A stretch of 64,000 nt of DNA from Bacilli bacterium (lineage in GTDB: Bacteria > Bacillota > Bacilli > RF39 > UBA660), in contig JAFXSE010000003.1 of the NCBI GenBank assembly GCA_017525855.1, forward strand, positions 62,001-126,000, written 5' to 3'. A program made the translations under genes and the position numbers. Positions 12,297 through 21,643 of this stretch are shown here, one piece after another. Below the pieces are notes generated by a model. That model was given only the letters and a program-made list of their open reading frames with translations, had not been told where the DNA came from and searched no databases. Numbering within the stretch: position 1 is the first letter of the stretch; each line of letters opens with the position of its first letter.

Positions 12297-13496
12297 TTAA
12301 ATACCTTTACCATCATTATTTAATATACGATTTGCTCTATAAAAAGTACAACATTTTGGAATATCTTTTAATCTTCTAGCTGAGATATATGTCATACAAC
12401 TTCTCAATCCACCAAGATATTCATCAATCGTATTTTGAACTGGTCCACTGTAAGGTTTTAATGTAACAATACCTTCTGATGCTCTGTATTTTGCCATACC
12501 ATTCCAATGTTTATCTTGGGCATATTTACTAGACATACCATAAGCAAGTTTATATTTCTTTATCTCATATTTTGGTTCAGTTTCATTGATATCATATTCA
12601 TCATAATCATTATCTATAGGATTAAGATCTTCATCATTTCGATTACATGATATAACTTCTACTTCATTGGTTTTATATATCTTTTTAATGATTTCACCAT
12701 CTGCTTCATCACTTCCAGCAACTAATGAACCAACCATCACAAAATCAGCACCAGCACCATATGCTTTATTGATATCACCAACACAAGTAATTCCACCATC
12801 AGCACAAAGCATTCCATCAACAGCATGAGCAGCTTCAGCACATTCAATAACTGCTGATAATTGTGGTCTTCCACATCCTGTTTGTTTGCGTGTTGTACAA
12901 TTTGCTCCTGGTCCAATACCACATTTTACAATATCAGCACCAGCAAGTATAATATCTTGAACCATATCACCTGTACACACATTTCCAACCATAATGATTA
13001 AATTAGAATATTTTTCACGAATTTTCTTTACAAAATCAAGTAATTTTGGAATATAACCATTAGCGATATCAATACAAAGATTTTTACAGTATCCTAAATC
13101 TAATACTTTACAAATCTTTTCATAATCACCATCTTTAATACCGGTTGAAACAAAAACATAATCATTGAAGTAAGCAATACAATTTTCATTACCCATTTTA
13201 AATTCAATTTCTTCATTCTTATGTTTTTCGAGAAATTCTTTAATTTCTTCAAACGAATAATGTTTATGAAGACAAGTAAACATAAGATTCTTTGCAAATA
13301 CTTCTGTCATAGCAAATGTACCTGTAGTTGCCATATTCGCTACTATTAAACCATTACCATACAATACTCTTTCTGTATGTTTCATTTTATATATTCGATA
13401 AATATCTGGTTCACTTCTCGAATTAAGCGTTGATCTTTTTGGTTTAATCATTACATCACAATAATCTAACTGAACTTCTTCTATAATATTTGTCAT
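12297..13496 (-). CDS. guaC: GMP reductase (IMPDH/GMPR family)
   Basis: The 399-residue protein shows the GMP reductase active-site loop [17 protein letters not shown] with catalytic Cys200, the FMN/phosphate segment [12 protein letters not shown], and [10 protein letters not shown]. The flap includes YGMSSKYAQ. GuaC converts GMP to IMP and ammonia using NADPH. An acidic insert of about 25 residues (around 290-315, [15 protein letters not shown]) is not typical. GuaC rather than GuaB is favoured by the CTTRKQTG loop and lack of CBS domains. A phage copy would shift purine pools toward IMP and adenine nucleotides, sensible for an AT-rich genome. Confidence 0.9.
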   Translation of the reverse strand: MTNIIEEVQLDYCDVMIKPKRSTLNSRSEPDIYRIYKMKHTERVLYGNGLIVANMATTGTFAMTEVFAKNLMFTCLHKHYSFEEIKEFLEKHKNEEIEFKMGNENCIAYFNDYVFVSTGIKDGDYEKICKVLDLGYCKNLCIDIANGYIPKLLDFVKKIREKYSNLIIMVGNVCTGDMVQDIILAGADIVKCGIGPGANCTTRKQTGCGRPQLSAVIECAEAAHAVDGMLCADGGITCVGDINKAYGAGADFVMVGSLVAGSDEADGEIIKKIYKTNEVEVISCNRNDEDLNPIDNDYDEYDINETEPKYEIKKYKLAYGMSSKYAQDKHWNGMAKYRASEGIVTLKPYSGPVQNTIDEYLGGLRSCMTYISARRLKDIPKCCTFYRANRILNNDGKGI

Positions 13497-13498
13497 AG

Positions 13499-13735
13499 TT
13501 AATCTTCCTCATGTAAAATTTTACGGACTTTTTCTCTTAATTCTGTATCTTTGTAATAAGCTTCTAAATTTATACAACTTACTAATCTTATTGTTCGCTT
13601 TACTCTTTCTTTATCCCAAGTATTTTTATATAACTCAATTAAATCTTCTAATACCTGAGATAATGTATAATAATATAAGTGATCCCAAATTTTATCTTGT
13701 CTTTTCTTTTTTAATTTTTTAAACCAATTAAACAT
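13499..13735 (-). CDS. hypothetical protein
   Basis: 78 residues from the ATG at 13733-13735 (MFNWFKKLKKKRQDKI), which has AGGAAAG upstream. A longer start at 13759 lacks one. Helical and basic; unknown. It overlaps the previous gene by 8 bases. Confidence 0.65.
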   Translation of the reverse strand: MFNWFKKLKKKRQDKIWDHLYYYTLSQVLEDLIELYKNTWDKERVKRTIRLVSCINLEAYYKDTELREKVRKILHEED

Positions 13736-14084
13736 TATTTTCTTTCCTATAGTCATCAATAAGTTTACAAACTTTTTCTAATTGTATAACATATTTTTTA
13801 TCTAAATCAACTTGACCTTTATTATACAATTCTAAATCTTTTTTCCATAAATCAATCATACCGTCATCAATAAGATCAATTAATTCAACCATATTTTTTT
13901 GTATTTCTTCAGATCCATTAAAAAGATAAAACATACAATGATTTAAAGCGGCTACCCATTTCTCATCACAGTATGACCAATCTTTTTCAAGAGCTAAACC
14001 GAAAAAATTAAGAAAATGTCTAAACCATTTACCAACTTTTGACCAATCATAATTATAATATTCATTTGAGTTATTATGATTCAT
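13728..14084 (-). CDS. hypothetical protein
   Basis: 118 residues, aromatic at the start (NEYYNYDWSKVGKWFRHFL) and helical afterwards, with ELIDLIDDGMIDLW. No family recognised. It overlaps both neighbours. Confidence 0.65.
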   Translation of the reverse strand: MNHNNSNEYYNYDWSKVGKWFRHFLNFFGLALEKDWSYCDEKWVAALNHCMFYLFNGSEEIQKNMVELIDLIDDGMIDLWKKDLELYNKGQVDLDKKYVIQLEKVCKLIDDYRKENNV

Positions 14085-14358
14085 TATTTAATCCTTTCAT
14101 AACATTATCATAATTTTCTAACATATTTAAATAAACTCTTTTACCACGAATTTTTACATAATAGCCTTTGGTTTTATGCTTATATATGAAATAAATGATA
14201 GTCCTTGGTGTATCTGTATCAATATCTATTTCAATATAAGCTTGAGCTTGTGTTAAAATATCTTTTGGAATATCTACATAATGTTCACCATTCCAATGAC
14301 ATTGGACATCACAAGCAATCTTATTTAAATTACCTTGTATTTTTCGTAATGCATGCAT
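14074..14358 (-). CDS. hypothetical protein
   Basis: 94 residues with a mixed alpha/beta look (DTPRTIIYFIYKHKTKGYYVKIRGKRVYL). Unknown function. Its ATG overlaps the stop of the CofE-like gene, so the two are coupled. Confidence 0.65.
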   Translation of the reverse strand: MHALRKIQGNLNKIACDVQCHWNGEHYVDIPKDILTQAQAYIEIDIDTDTPRTIIYFIYKHKTKGYYVKIRGKRVYLNMLENYDNVMKGLNNES

Positions 14359-15428
14359 TATTCACTCGCTAAATTATTAAAGTATCTTTTAACATATACA
14401 ATCGGAGTACCACGATCACCAGAACCAGAAGTTAAATCCATTAATGAACCTAATAAATCTACATATCTTCTTGGCGTAGTTCCTTGAGAAGTCATATTAC
14501 CCTTTAAGTTTTTATCCTTATTTTGAATTTCTTGTTTAATAGCCTTTGTTAAATCTTCACCAGATAAATTTTTATATTTATCATCAGCAAAATTTTTAAT
14601 TTTAATTTCATTTGGTGTTCCTTCTAAACCATCAGTATAAGCGGGAGAAACTACAGGATCTGCAAATTCCCAAATACCACCAACCGGATCTTTAAAACAA
14701 CCATCACCATATACCATTACTTCAACTTTTTTACCAGTTTTTCCATAAATATATGCTTGAATTTCATTAACAATTTCTTGTGCTTTTTTACTATTTGGAA
14801 ATAACTTTAATACTTCTTCTGAGGATTTATTACTTCCTAATAAACCATATTCACATTTATCAGAGCAAATTTGATTTAACATAGTATTATTTGAACGACA
14901 TCTAACATCAAATGCATATTCATCACTGTTTTTATCATAATTACATAAAAAATCACGTAATTTAGTAATTTCAAATAAATCTCCTACAATTACTTCACAT
15001 TCTTTGCCTTCTGCTTCCACAATAGATCTATAATATTCATCGTAATTTAATCCTGTAAAGGGATGATTTCTACAATCATTTCCAACCTCATCTGGCGTTA
15101 CTAAATATAGTTTAATTTTTTTACCAGCAGCCCTAGCAAAAGCTTTAAGAATCATAGCAAAACGATTTCTTGAAAAAATTGGTTCATAAAGTTTAATCAC
15201 ATTAGCATTATTTGTAATTTTTTTAATATTTTCAGCTACTTCATCGATAGTAACATAATTACCTTGAGCTCTTGCCACTACTGATTCTGTAATACCAATA
15301 ATATCTTTATCTTCAATATTATCTATAGCATTTAAAACTGTATCACAAACAATTTGTACAATATCATCACCCTCTCTAATTATAGGAGCAATTAAACCAG
15401 TTGAACTAACACCATATTTTTTAGACAT
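14358..15428 (-). CDS. CofE-like (F420-0:gamma-glutamyl ligase family) protein
   Basis: The 356-residue protein matches the COG1478-type family seen in many low-GC anaerobes: YGVSSTGLIAPIIREGDD at the start, IIGITESVVARAQGNY at about 42-57, YGLLGSNKSSEEVLKLFP near 195-212, and VEVMVYGDGCFKDPVGGIWE near 235-254. CofE adds glutamate to coenzyme F420 through an acyl-phosphate. Many family members occur in hosts without F420 and may glutamylate something else. No other F420 gene is visible. This is an auxiliary metabolic gene rarely noted in phages; the substrate is unknown. Confidence 0.85.
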   Translation of the reverse strand: MSKKYGVSSTGLIAPIIREGDDIVQIVCDTVLNAIDNIEDKDIIGITESVVARAQGNYVTIDEVAENIKKITNNANVIKLYEPIFSRNRFAMILKAFARAAGKKIKLYLVTPDEVGNDCRNHPFTGLNYDEYYRSIVEAEGKECEVIVGDLFEITKLRDFLCNYDKNSDEYAFDVRCRSNNTMLNQICSDKCEYGLLGSNKSSEEVLKLFPNSKKAQEIVNEIQAYIYGKTGKKVEVMVYGDGCFKDPVGGIWEFADPVVSPAYTDGLEGTPNEIKIKNFADDKYKNLSGEDLTKAIKQEIQNKDKNLKGNMTSQGTTPRRYVDLLGSLMDLTSGSGDRGTPIVYVKRYFNNLASE

Positions 15429-15430
15429 TA

Positions 15431-15922
15431 TTATTTTTCCTTTTTAAACTTAGTAATCAATTTACTTTTTATAGAATATAATAATAAACTTATCGCTACT
15501 AAAAATTTTCCATATATTTTCCATTTTAAAATTGCTTTATTTAAACTTTCAAAAGCAGCTTTACTTATATAATCTTCCCAAGTATATTCGTAATGAACTT
15601 CTCTTATTACAGGTTTACCATTTTTTCTTTTAATTGTACCATTTTTATTTAAAATATAATCTTCTATCCACGATTCTTCAAAATCCGAGGGAATGAAATC
15701 TTCATCATTTAATCTTGACATAAAATCACAAGGTATAACTAAATTATTCCACTTTTTAAAATGATGGATATTAGCTTGAATAATTATCCACATAAAATTT
15801 TCCCAAGATATAGAAGTATAAATTCCTCTATCATTATATTTACATGTTTTTAGACAAATATAATAGCAAGGAGCTAAAAATACTCTATTATCTCTATTTG
15901 TATAGGCGTCAAAGTAATACAT
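15431..15922 (-). CDS. hypothetical protein with C-terminal membrane helix
   Basis: The 163-residue protein is rich in Trp and Tyr and ends in a hydrophobic helix (FLVAISLLLYSI) plus basic tail, suggesting a tail-anchored membrane protein. It is first in a minus-strand operon that starts at the divergent gap with the head genes. Function unknown. Confidence 0.6.
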   Translation of the reverse strand: MYYFDAYTNRDNRVFLAPCYYICLKTCKYNDRGIYTSISWENFMWIIIQANIHHFKKWNNLVIPCDFMSRLNDEDFIPSDFEESWIEDYILNKNGTIKRKNGKPVIREVHYEYTWEDYISKAAFESLNKAILKWKIYGKFLVAISLLLYSIKSKLITKFKKEK

Positions 15923-15998
15923 GGTTTTCCTTATAAATCTATATAAATATAAAAAAGATATTATATTTGTAAAACCTTTTTAATAAGTTATTTATAAA

Positions 15999-16005
15999 GT
16001 TCTAA
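15999..16005 (+). promoter_or_regulatory. GTTCTAA-type promoter motif
   Basis: AAAGTTCTAATAAATAATG lies about 30 bases upstream of the first plus-strand gene, in the divergent gap 15923-16033. It matches copies found before other virion genes. Confidence 0.6.
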
Positions 16006-16033
16006 TAAATAATGTTAAACAAAGGATATATCT

Positions 16034-16294
16034 ATGAAAAATTTTAATTTATTACTCGAAAATGAGATCAGAGCTTCTTATGAAGAATATACACAATATG
16101 TAAAAGAACAGCTTGCTCAAAAAGCCAAAGATATACTCAATTACCATGATTGGGCTATGGAAAATGATGAAGAGTATAGAGATGAAGTTTTAGATTCTGA
16201 TGATTATTATAATGATACATGGGAAGATACTACAGATCAAGAGCGTTTTGATGATAAATTAAATATGTATGACATAGCTGGTATAAATGGATAA
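16034..16294 (+). CDS. small acidic hypothetical protein
   Basis: 86 very acidic residues (DSDDYYNDTWEDTTDQERFDD) with AAAGGATATATCT before the ATG. First gene of the plus-strand head module. Unknown function. Confidence 0.7.
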   Translation: MKNFNLLLENEIRASYEEYTQYVKEQLAQKAKDILNYHDWAMENDEEYRDEVLDSDDYYNDTWEDTTDQERFDDKLNMYDIAGING

Positions 16295-16298
16295 ATAA

Positions 16299-16541
16299 AT
16301 GGAAAACAATATAAGAAATATTTATCAAGAGTATACAAATAATATTAAGAAAAAATTATTTGAAGATATAAACAATCTTTCTATAGATGATGATGATGAA
16401 GAAAGATATGGAAAATGTGAATGGTGTGGTGATATACTTCCTTTATCTGATTTAAGAAAAGAAGAAAAATTGGGTTATTTATGTAATCACTGTATAAAAG
16501 GTATAGAATCTAGAGAAGGTCCTTTATCTTTTGAAAAATAA
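16299..16541 (+). CDS. small zinc-ribbon protein
   Basis: 80 residues with a CEWCGDIL ... CNHC pair of CxxC motifs about 25 residues apart, the spacing of a treble-clef/zinc-ribbon knuckle. The N-terminus resembles that of the preceding small protein (NIRNIYQEYTNNIKKKL vs NEIRASYEEYTQYVKEQL), so the two may share an interaction helix. Function unknown. Confidence 0.65.
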   Translation: MENNIRNIYQEYTNNIKKKLFEDINNLSIDDDDEERYGKCEWCGDILPLSDLRKEEKLGYLCNHCIKGIESREGPLSFEK

Positions 16542-16553
16542 AAAGGTAATATC

Positions 16554-17354
16554 ATGGGAAATTTTTCAACAATACAAAAAATTATAGATAATGCATTAGC
16601 TCTTGATTTAGCTAATCCTAATTTTGCTATTTCTGATAAAGAAAGATTATTAAGAGATAGTGCTATAATGTTAGGTTGCTTAGATTATTATCGTACATTT
16701 CCTATGCGTGTTATTTATTTGACTACATATGATGCTTCAAGTAATTCTGTAGCAACTTTTGATTGGGCTGGTTTACCAACACCTAAAAAAGAAAATGGAA
16801 CAATTTATATTCCATTTGATGATATATTACAAGGTGGAAGTCCAAAAGTACCTACTGAACAATTAGATCATGCACATTTTCTTGGAATAATGAGAGTTGA
16901 ACGACCATATTGGAGTAACTATAGTAACCCTTCTATGTGGGAAAAATCTATGTTTGGTTTTCAAGTAAGTGGTAGTACAAATAACTATGATATTATGTCT
17001 AACTTAATGTCAAATACACTTGATGAATTATCAACTGGTCAACCTTATTATACTATAAATAGAATGCAAAATAGAGTAGAGCTTTTTGTTCCTTGGGGTT
17101 TTGGTCAATTAGCATTATCTTGTTGTATTGGTTTTGATTCTCCAGAATATGTTGAAATGTCAAAAGTAGACTTTTTATGTAAATTTATTTCTTATAGATT
17201 TATTGAAAGTATCATTCAAGCTAGAGATGGTGTCAAATTTGATGCTGATTTTGATTTGTCTACAGAAGCTTTAAAAACACGTTTAGAAAAACTTAAAGAA
17301 GAAACTGATTCAATTAAAAATCATACTCCTTTACATTTAGCTTTATGGGCTTAA
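16554..17354 (+). CDS. probable virion (neck/head-completion type) protein
   Basis: The 266-residue soluble protein carries aromatic, beta-rich stretches (YRTFPMRVIYLTTYDA, GQPYYTINRMQNRVELFVPWGFG) and a helical C-terminus. It lies directly upstream of the tail-tube gene and the prohead genes, where T4-like phages keep neck and sheath-terminator proteins. I do not recognise the exact family; a structural role is inferred from position. Confidence 0.5.
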   Translation: MGNFSTIQKIIDNALALDLANPNFAISDKERLLRDSAIMLGCLDYYRTFPMRVIYLTTYDASSNSVATFDWAGLPTPKKENGTIYIPFDDILQGGSPKVPTEQLDHAHFLGIMRVERPYWSNYSNPSMWEKSMFGFQVSGSTNNYDIMSNLMSNTLDELSTGQPYYTINRMQNRVELFVPWGFGQLALSCCIGFDSPEYVEMSKVDFLCKFISYRFIESIIQARDGVKFDADFDLSTEALKTRLEKLKEETDSIKNHTPLHLALWA

Positions 17355-17417
17355 TTAATAATTTTTATTTTCACTTAATAAAAATTTTAATCACTTAATA
17401 CTTATAGAAACCTCTTT

Positions 17418-17423
17418 GTTCTA
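17418..17423 (+). promoter_or_regulatory. GTTCTAT-type promoter motif
   Basis: TTTGTTCTATAAATTAAAG lies about 75 bases upstream of the tail-tube gene in a 139-base gap. Confidence 0.6.
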
Positions 17424-17493
17424 TAAATTAAAGTTAGTTAAATTAACTTTAAAATTGCAATTTTAAAATATTAAATATAAGGAATTAAATAAC

Positions 17494-18045
17494 ATGTTAC
17501 ATCCATTAAGTAAGGTCCAAAACCTTAAAGATCCTTTGAAGATGTTTGTATCTACATGGATGATTGCTTTTAAATCTGGATCTCCATTGGCATCATTAGT
17601 AAATACAGAAAATCTTGAATTACGTTGTCAAACTTATGGCTTTCCTACAATTACTGGTGATAAAACAGTAGTTCAATGGGGCGGCTTTGAAAGACGTTAT
17701 GCTGGTAGACAAACTCGTGCTGGTGACTGGAAAGTTACATTTACTGAAGTTTGGGATTCTAGTATTACAGAAGCATTTAAAGTTTGGTGTAATATGTATC
17801 ATAACTATAAAAATGGTACTATTTCATTACTTGAAGCATATACAGCAGATGTTAATATCAATTTAGTAAATCCTGATGTTTATGATCCAAAACCAGAAGG
17901 ATTAGAAAGATATGATATTCGTTTGTTTGATGTTTTCCCAACATCAGTAAGTTTCCCAGATATTCAAGCAAGTAGTTCTGATCCAATTACATTAACTGTT
18001 GATCTGTCATATAACTACTTCTTACTTGGTGACGAAAACGATTAA
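17494..18045 (+). CDS. tail tube protein (T4 gp19-like)
   Basis: The 183-residue protein follows the pattern of contractile-tail tube subunits: LKDPLKMF near the start, WGGFERRYAGRQTRAGDWKVTFTE in the middle (a gp19-type strand-turn), and a terminal beta strand DPITLTVDLSYNYF. Two proteins at 53548-54972 share parts of this pattern and are probably tube-initiator paralogues. It has its own promoter motif and a strong terminator, as expected for a protein needed in many copies. Confidence 0.75.
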   Translation: MLHPLSKVQNLKDPLKMFVSTWMIAFKSGSPLASLVNTENLELRCQTYGFPTITGDKTVVQWGGFERRYAGRQTRAGDWKVTFTEVWDSSITEAFKVWCNMYHNYKNGTISLLEAYTADVNINLVNPDVYDPKPEGLERYDIRLFDVFPTSVSFPDIQASSSDPITLTVDLSYNYFLLGDEND

Positions 18046-18067
18046 TTTATTAGTTTTTTATTAGTTA

Positions 18068-18102
18068 AAAAGCACTTAGATTTGTACTTTCTAGGTGCTT
18101 TT
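18068..18102 (+). terminator. intrinsic terminator of the tube gene
   Basis: AAAAGCACTTAGA (18068-18080) pairs with TCTAGGTGCTTTT (18090-18102) with one G-U pair, and ATTT follows. It lies 22 bases past the stop. Confidence 0.85.
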
Positions 18103-18141
18103 ATTTATGTAGTATTAAATGGTTTATTTTAATAACTTTTA

Positions 18142-18147
18142 GTTCTA
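18142..18147 (+). promoter_or_regulatory. GTTCTAT-type promoter motif
   Basis: TTAGTTCTATACAGTATATT lies 46 bases before the prohead protease gene, just after the tube terminator. Confidence 0.6.
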
Positions 18148-18192
18148 TACAGTATATTATAAAAATAATTAAAATGAAGAGGATACATTTTC

Positions 18193-20769
18193 ATGGCTAG
18201 AAGTAAAAAAGATACACGGCAATGGTTAGTAGAATCTGCCGAATTTGTTGCTGATGTAAGAGTTCCTACTGATCTTAAAGAATCTGTACAATTGGAACGT
18301 GGTAAATATGATACTTTAATTGTACGCAATATTCCAGTTACAATTTTAAATCGTAAAAACTTAAATGGTAGAATTTATTCTACAGCTGTATTAAGACAAG
18401 CAATTAATGAAGCTCGTCATGCTTTAGAAACAAGACAATTACTTTCTGCCGGTAATGAACATCCAGAAGGTTCATTTGTTCCTCCAACAGAAGCTTCTCA
18501 TGTTTTAATAGATGCTTATATTAAAAAGAATATTGAAATAGAAGTTGAAGGTCAAAAAGGTCGTTATGATGTTCTTTTTGAAGATTGGCTTGTATTAAAT
18601 ACACAAAATGGTAAAAATTTAAGAGCATTATTTGAAGGCGAATGTTCTATTGGTACTTCTATCCGTGGCTTAGGTGATATGCAAGGTGATCAAGTTGCTA
18701 ATTATCAATTAGTTGGTACTGATTGCGTTGGTAATCCTTCATCCGCAACATATACTCGTATGCCCGTATCTGAAAGTGTAATGCTTGAATACAAGGATTC
18801 TAAAGATTTAAAAGAAGGTTTTGTTGTTAGTTCCTCTTCTACTAATGTTTTACGTGATTATGAACAAGCTGCTATTTTACAAAGTAAATTAGATAATATC
18901 GGTTATGGTACAGTTGTTAAAACTTCTACAAAAGTTGATTCAGAAACAGATCCAAAAACTGGTGCAGAAACATCATTAGTAACTTTTGAAACAGAAACAG
19001 AAGATGAAGTTGCTTCTTTAGATCAAGCTTTAATGATGGCTAAAAATACATTGTTAAATGGTGAAATTGATATTGATTCTGTAACAATCGAGCACGTTAA
19101 AGAAGAAGAGCCTAAAGAATCTGTTATGACTGATAAGCCAGTAATTAATGAAGAGGGAATTATGGAAAGCACTAAAGGTAAAAAATATCGTATAAAGAAA
19201 AACCTTAAAGAAGCTGAAGATAAAAAAGATGATGAAAAAGAAGGTAGAAAATTTGTATTAAAAACTCCTTCTGGATATGTAGCAATGGATGGTAATTCAT
19301 TAGTATTTACTCAAGATCCAAAAGATGCTCTTCATTTTATAGAAGGTAAAGAAGAATCTGGTTTAGTTCATTTAAGTGGTGTTAAAAAGATTCTCGATGC
19401 AATGGGTATTTTAGATGTACAGAATTATTATCGTAAAGAAGTAACTGATATTAGTGCTCCGAATTCAAATGAAGCTCCTGCTCAAGATACTAATATACAA
19501 GAAGGTTTGTTAGGTGGAGTAGTTGGAGGTACTGCTGGAGCTGCTTTAGGCGCAGCTGTTGGCGCTGGTCCACTCGGTGCTTTAGGAGGTGCTGCTTCTG
19601 GATATAGCTCAGGTACAAATATTCAAGATGATTTATCTGATAAAGAAGAAAGTATTAATGAAGCTAATGGTAGTAATACAAAATTCACAGCTACAATTGA
19701 AATTCAAAATGATAATGGTAGTGTAGAAAAAGATAATATTCCAGTTTCCGGTGTTGAATTATCTTCAGTATTAAATGAAGTTAGTAATCATTGGTTACAA
19801 AAATCTCAAAATACTACAGGTGAAGTTAAATTATATGTAACCGATACAGAAACAGGAGCACAATATATTTATAATCCTGAAACAAACTCCTTAGATCCTG
19901 TTCAAACAAAAACAGAAGCATCTATTACAGGAAATGATCCTATTGAGCAAAATGAAAATGAATTAACTGTAAATGTTGATAAAGATACTCCAGTTACTAA
20001 AAAATTTGATACTGTAGGACAAGCAAGTGTTGCTAAAGCAGGATTAGAAAATGGTACAATTGATGGAAATGTAATGTTACCAGAATCTGCTAAAATACCA
20101 TTTAATGAATTTTTAAAACATTGTCATACTTGTGGTGGTGATTGGTCTGGCATGTTATTAAGTGGAATTAAAGAAGTTAATCCAGCGTATTTCGATAAAA
20201 TACCGGATAATCAAGAAATTGATCTAGCTCAAGCTTTAAAGATGGTAGACGAAGCAGGTGTTGATGTAAGTAAATATTATAAAAAACCAGTTAATGAAGC
20301 TGTACCTGTATTAACCGGTCTTGGTAAAGCAATAGATGGTGTAGGTTATGGTATTTCTGGATTAGGTTTAGCTGCTAATGGTGTTGGTCATGTAATTAAT
20401 AGTACAGGAAAATTTATTGGTTCAGGCATTGATAAAGCTACAAGTTGGATGAAAAAAGATAAGAAAGATAAAAAAGAAGCAGATGAAACAAATACAATTA
20501 AACCTGGTTACTATTTAATTGTTGATGAATATAATGATTGGGCTGGACCATTTGAATCAGAAGAAGAATTAATTAAGTTCTTTGGTGAAGATTTAGTAAA
20601 AAGAGGTCATATAGAATATGTTTCTGCAGAAGATTTAGAAGGTACTTCAACTAATACATTAGAAACATCTACAGAAAAAGAAAGTGCAATGAATGAAGTT
20701 TTATATACTTATGAACCAGATGCATCTGATCAAGAAGTAAGTAAACCTTTGAATGATAGTAAAAATTAG
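18193..20769 (+). CDS. prohead protease (T4 gp21-like) with long C-terminal extension
   Basis: The first 215 residues match herpes/T4-type prohead proteases: NRKNLNGRIYS at 53-63, catalytic His90 in AGNEHPEG, and Ser156 in GTSIRGLG. These enzymes cleave scaffold and capsid proteins inside the prohead and then themselves. The remaining 640 residues are unusual: acidic, low-complexity blocks, a Gly/Ala-rich hydrophobic stretch near 437-470, a CHTC element near 643, and a second amphipathic Gly-rich helix near 706-755. T4 gp21 is about 210 residues. The extension may be a fused core or internal protein that the protease later releases. GAGGATACATTTTC precedes the ATG. Confidence 0.85.
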   Translation: MARSKKDTRQWLVESAEFVADVRVPTDLKESVQLERGKYDTLIVRNIPVTILNRKNLNGRIYSTAVLRQAINEARHALETRQLLSAGNEHPEGSFVPPTEASHVLIDAYIKKNIEIEVEGQKGRYDVLFEDWLVLNTQNGKNLRALFEGECSIGTSIRGLGDMQGDQVANYQLVGTDCVGNPSSATYTRMPVSESVMLEYKDSKDLKEGFVVSSSSTNVLRDYEQAAILQSKLDNIGYGTVVKTSTKVDSETDPKTGAETSLVTFETETEDEVASLDQALMMAKNTLLNGEIDIDSVTIEHVKEEEPKESVMTDKPVINEEGIMESTKGKKYRIKKNLKEAEDKKDDEKEGRKFVLKTPSGYVAMDGNSLVFTQDPKDALHFIEGKEESGLVHLSGVKKILDAMGILDVQNYYRKEVTDISAPNSNEAPAQDTNIQEGLLGGVVGGTAGAALGAAVGAGPLGALGGAASGYSSGTNIQDDLSDKEESINEANGSNTKFTATIEIQNDNGSVEKDNIPVSGVELSSVLNEVSNHWLQKSQNTTGEVKLYVTDTETGAQYIYNPETNSLDPVQTKTEASITGNDPIEQNENELTVNVDKDTPVTKKFDTVGQASVAKAGLENGTIDGNVMLPESAKIPFNEFLKHCHTCGGDWSGMLLSGIKEVNPAYFDKIPDNQEIDLAQALKMVDEAGVDVSKYYKKPVNEAVPVLTGLGKAIDGVGYGISGLGLAANGVGHVINSTGKFIGSGIDKATSWMKKDKKDKKEADETNTIKPGYYLIVDEYNDWAGPFESEEELIKFFGEDLVKRGHIEYVSAEDLEGTSTNTLETSTEKESAMNEVLYTYEPDASDQEVSKPLNDSKN

Positions 20770-20792
20770 GTAATTATACTTAATTATTTACT

Positions 20793-20798
20793 GTTCTA
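20793..20798 (+). promoter_or_regulatory. GTTCTAA-type promoter motif
   Basis: TACTGTTCTAATTTATAG lies about 57 bases before the scaffold gene. Confidence 0.55.
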
Positions 20799-20854
20799 AT
20801 TTATAGTAAACTAATTTTAATTAAAATTTGTCTAGAATATAAGGAATTAATGTA

Positions 20855-21577
20855 ATGACGAAAGAAGAAATGTTAAAACGTTTACAGGAAAGTAATGCTG
20901 TAGATGTTAAAAAAGCAGAAGATACTTTGCAAAATATTGAAACTAAAGAAGTTGATGATGCAAAAGTAGCTCAAGGTATTACTGGATTAGATTCAGAACT
21001 TCCTACACAAAAAGCTGTAGAAAAAGAAGTTGCTAAAGATGAAGGTCCGGTTGTTCCAGCTGATAAAGATGGTGTTTCTAAAGATGGTGGCAATGACGAT
21101 CGTATGGAACCAGGTAAAGTTGAAGCTGAACGTAAAAAAGAAGATAACGGTATGAAAGATGTTATCAATGTTTCTAGTCGTAAAGTTGAAGAAAGCAATG
21201 AAATTAGCAATGAATTGTTAGAACAACTTGAAGAAGCTACATTACGTGAAGCTGAATATAAAGCTAAAATTGATAAAATCATTGCTTTATGTGAACAAGC
21301 TTTGGATGATCAAAAAGAAGCTTTGGTTAAAGAACATGCTGCTGATATGAAGAAAGTTTTCGAAGCTGTTATCAGTGAAGGTGAAAAATTAGAAGAAAGC
21401 TTAATTGCTGATGCTAATAAAAATAAAAAAATGTATACTAAAGCTAAAAAATTATATGAAAGTTCAATGAAACTCAATAAAGCTTTAGTTGAAGCTGTTA
21501 AAAAAGCTCAACCAGAAAAACAAATGACAAGATATAGTACACCAGGTTGGAAAGCTGTTGCGTCATTACGTAAATAA
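20855..21577 (+). CDS. prohead core/scaffold protein (T4 gp22-like role)
   Basis: The 240-residue, highly charged protein has a disordered acidic first half and a long coiled coil (ISNELLEQLEEATLREAEYK onward to about residue 215). It ends with STPGWKAVASLRK. Size, charge and position right after the protease fit a core scaffold that is degraded during maturation. No sequence identity to T4 gp22 is claimed. The capsid gene that usually follows is not in the window; a terminator comes next. Confidence 0.6.
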   Translation: MTKEEMLKRLQESNAVDVKKAEDTLQNIETKEVDDAKVAQGITGLDSELPTQKAVEKEVAKDEGPVVPADKDGVSKDGGNDDRMEPGKVEAERKKEDNGMKDVINVSSRKVEESNEISNELLEQLEEATLREAEYKAKIDKIIALCEQALDDQKEALVKEHAADMKKVFEAVISEGEKLEESLIADANKNKKMYTKAKKLYESSMKLNKALVEAVKKAQPEKQMTRYSTPGWKAVASLRK

Positions 21578-21600
21578 TTAAGATTTAATATCTTTTAGAA

Positions 21601-21632
21601 GGGTTGAGGTTATTAAATCTCAGCCCTTTTTT
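21601..21632 (+). terminator. intrinsic terminator of the scaffold gene
   Basis: GGGTTGAG (21601-21608) pairs with CTCAGCCC (21619-21626), followed by six T residues. The lysin start lies only 12 bases beyond. Confidence 0.85.
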
Positions 21633-21643
21633 GGTTAAATAAA

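Noticed and set aside
12737..13297. Additional minus-strand frames inside the GMP reductase gene
   Set aside because: They are out-of-frame shadows of a clear conserved enzyme and lack start signals.
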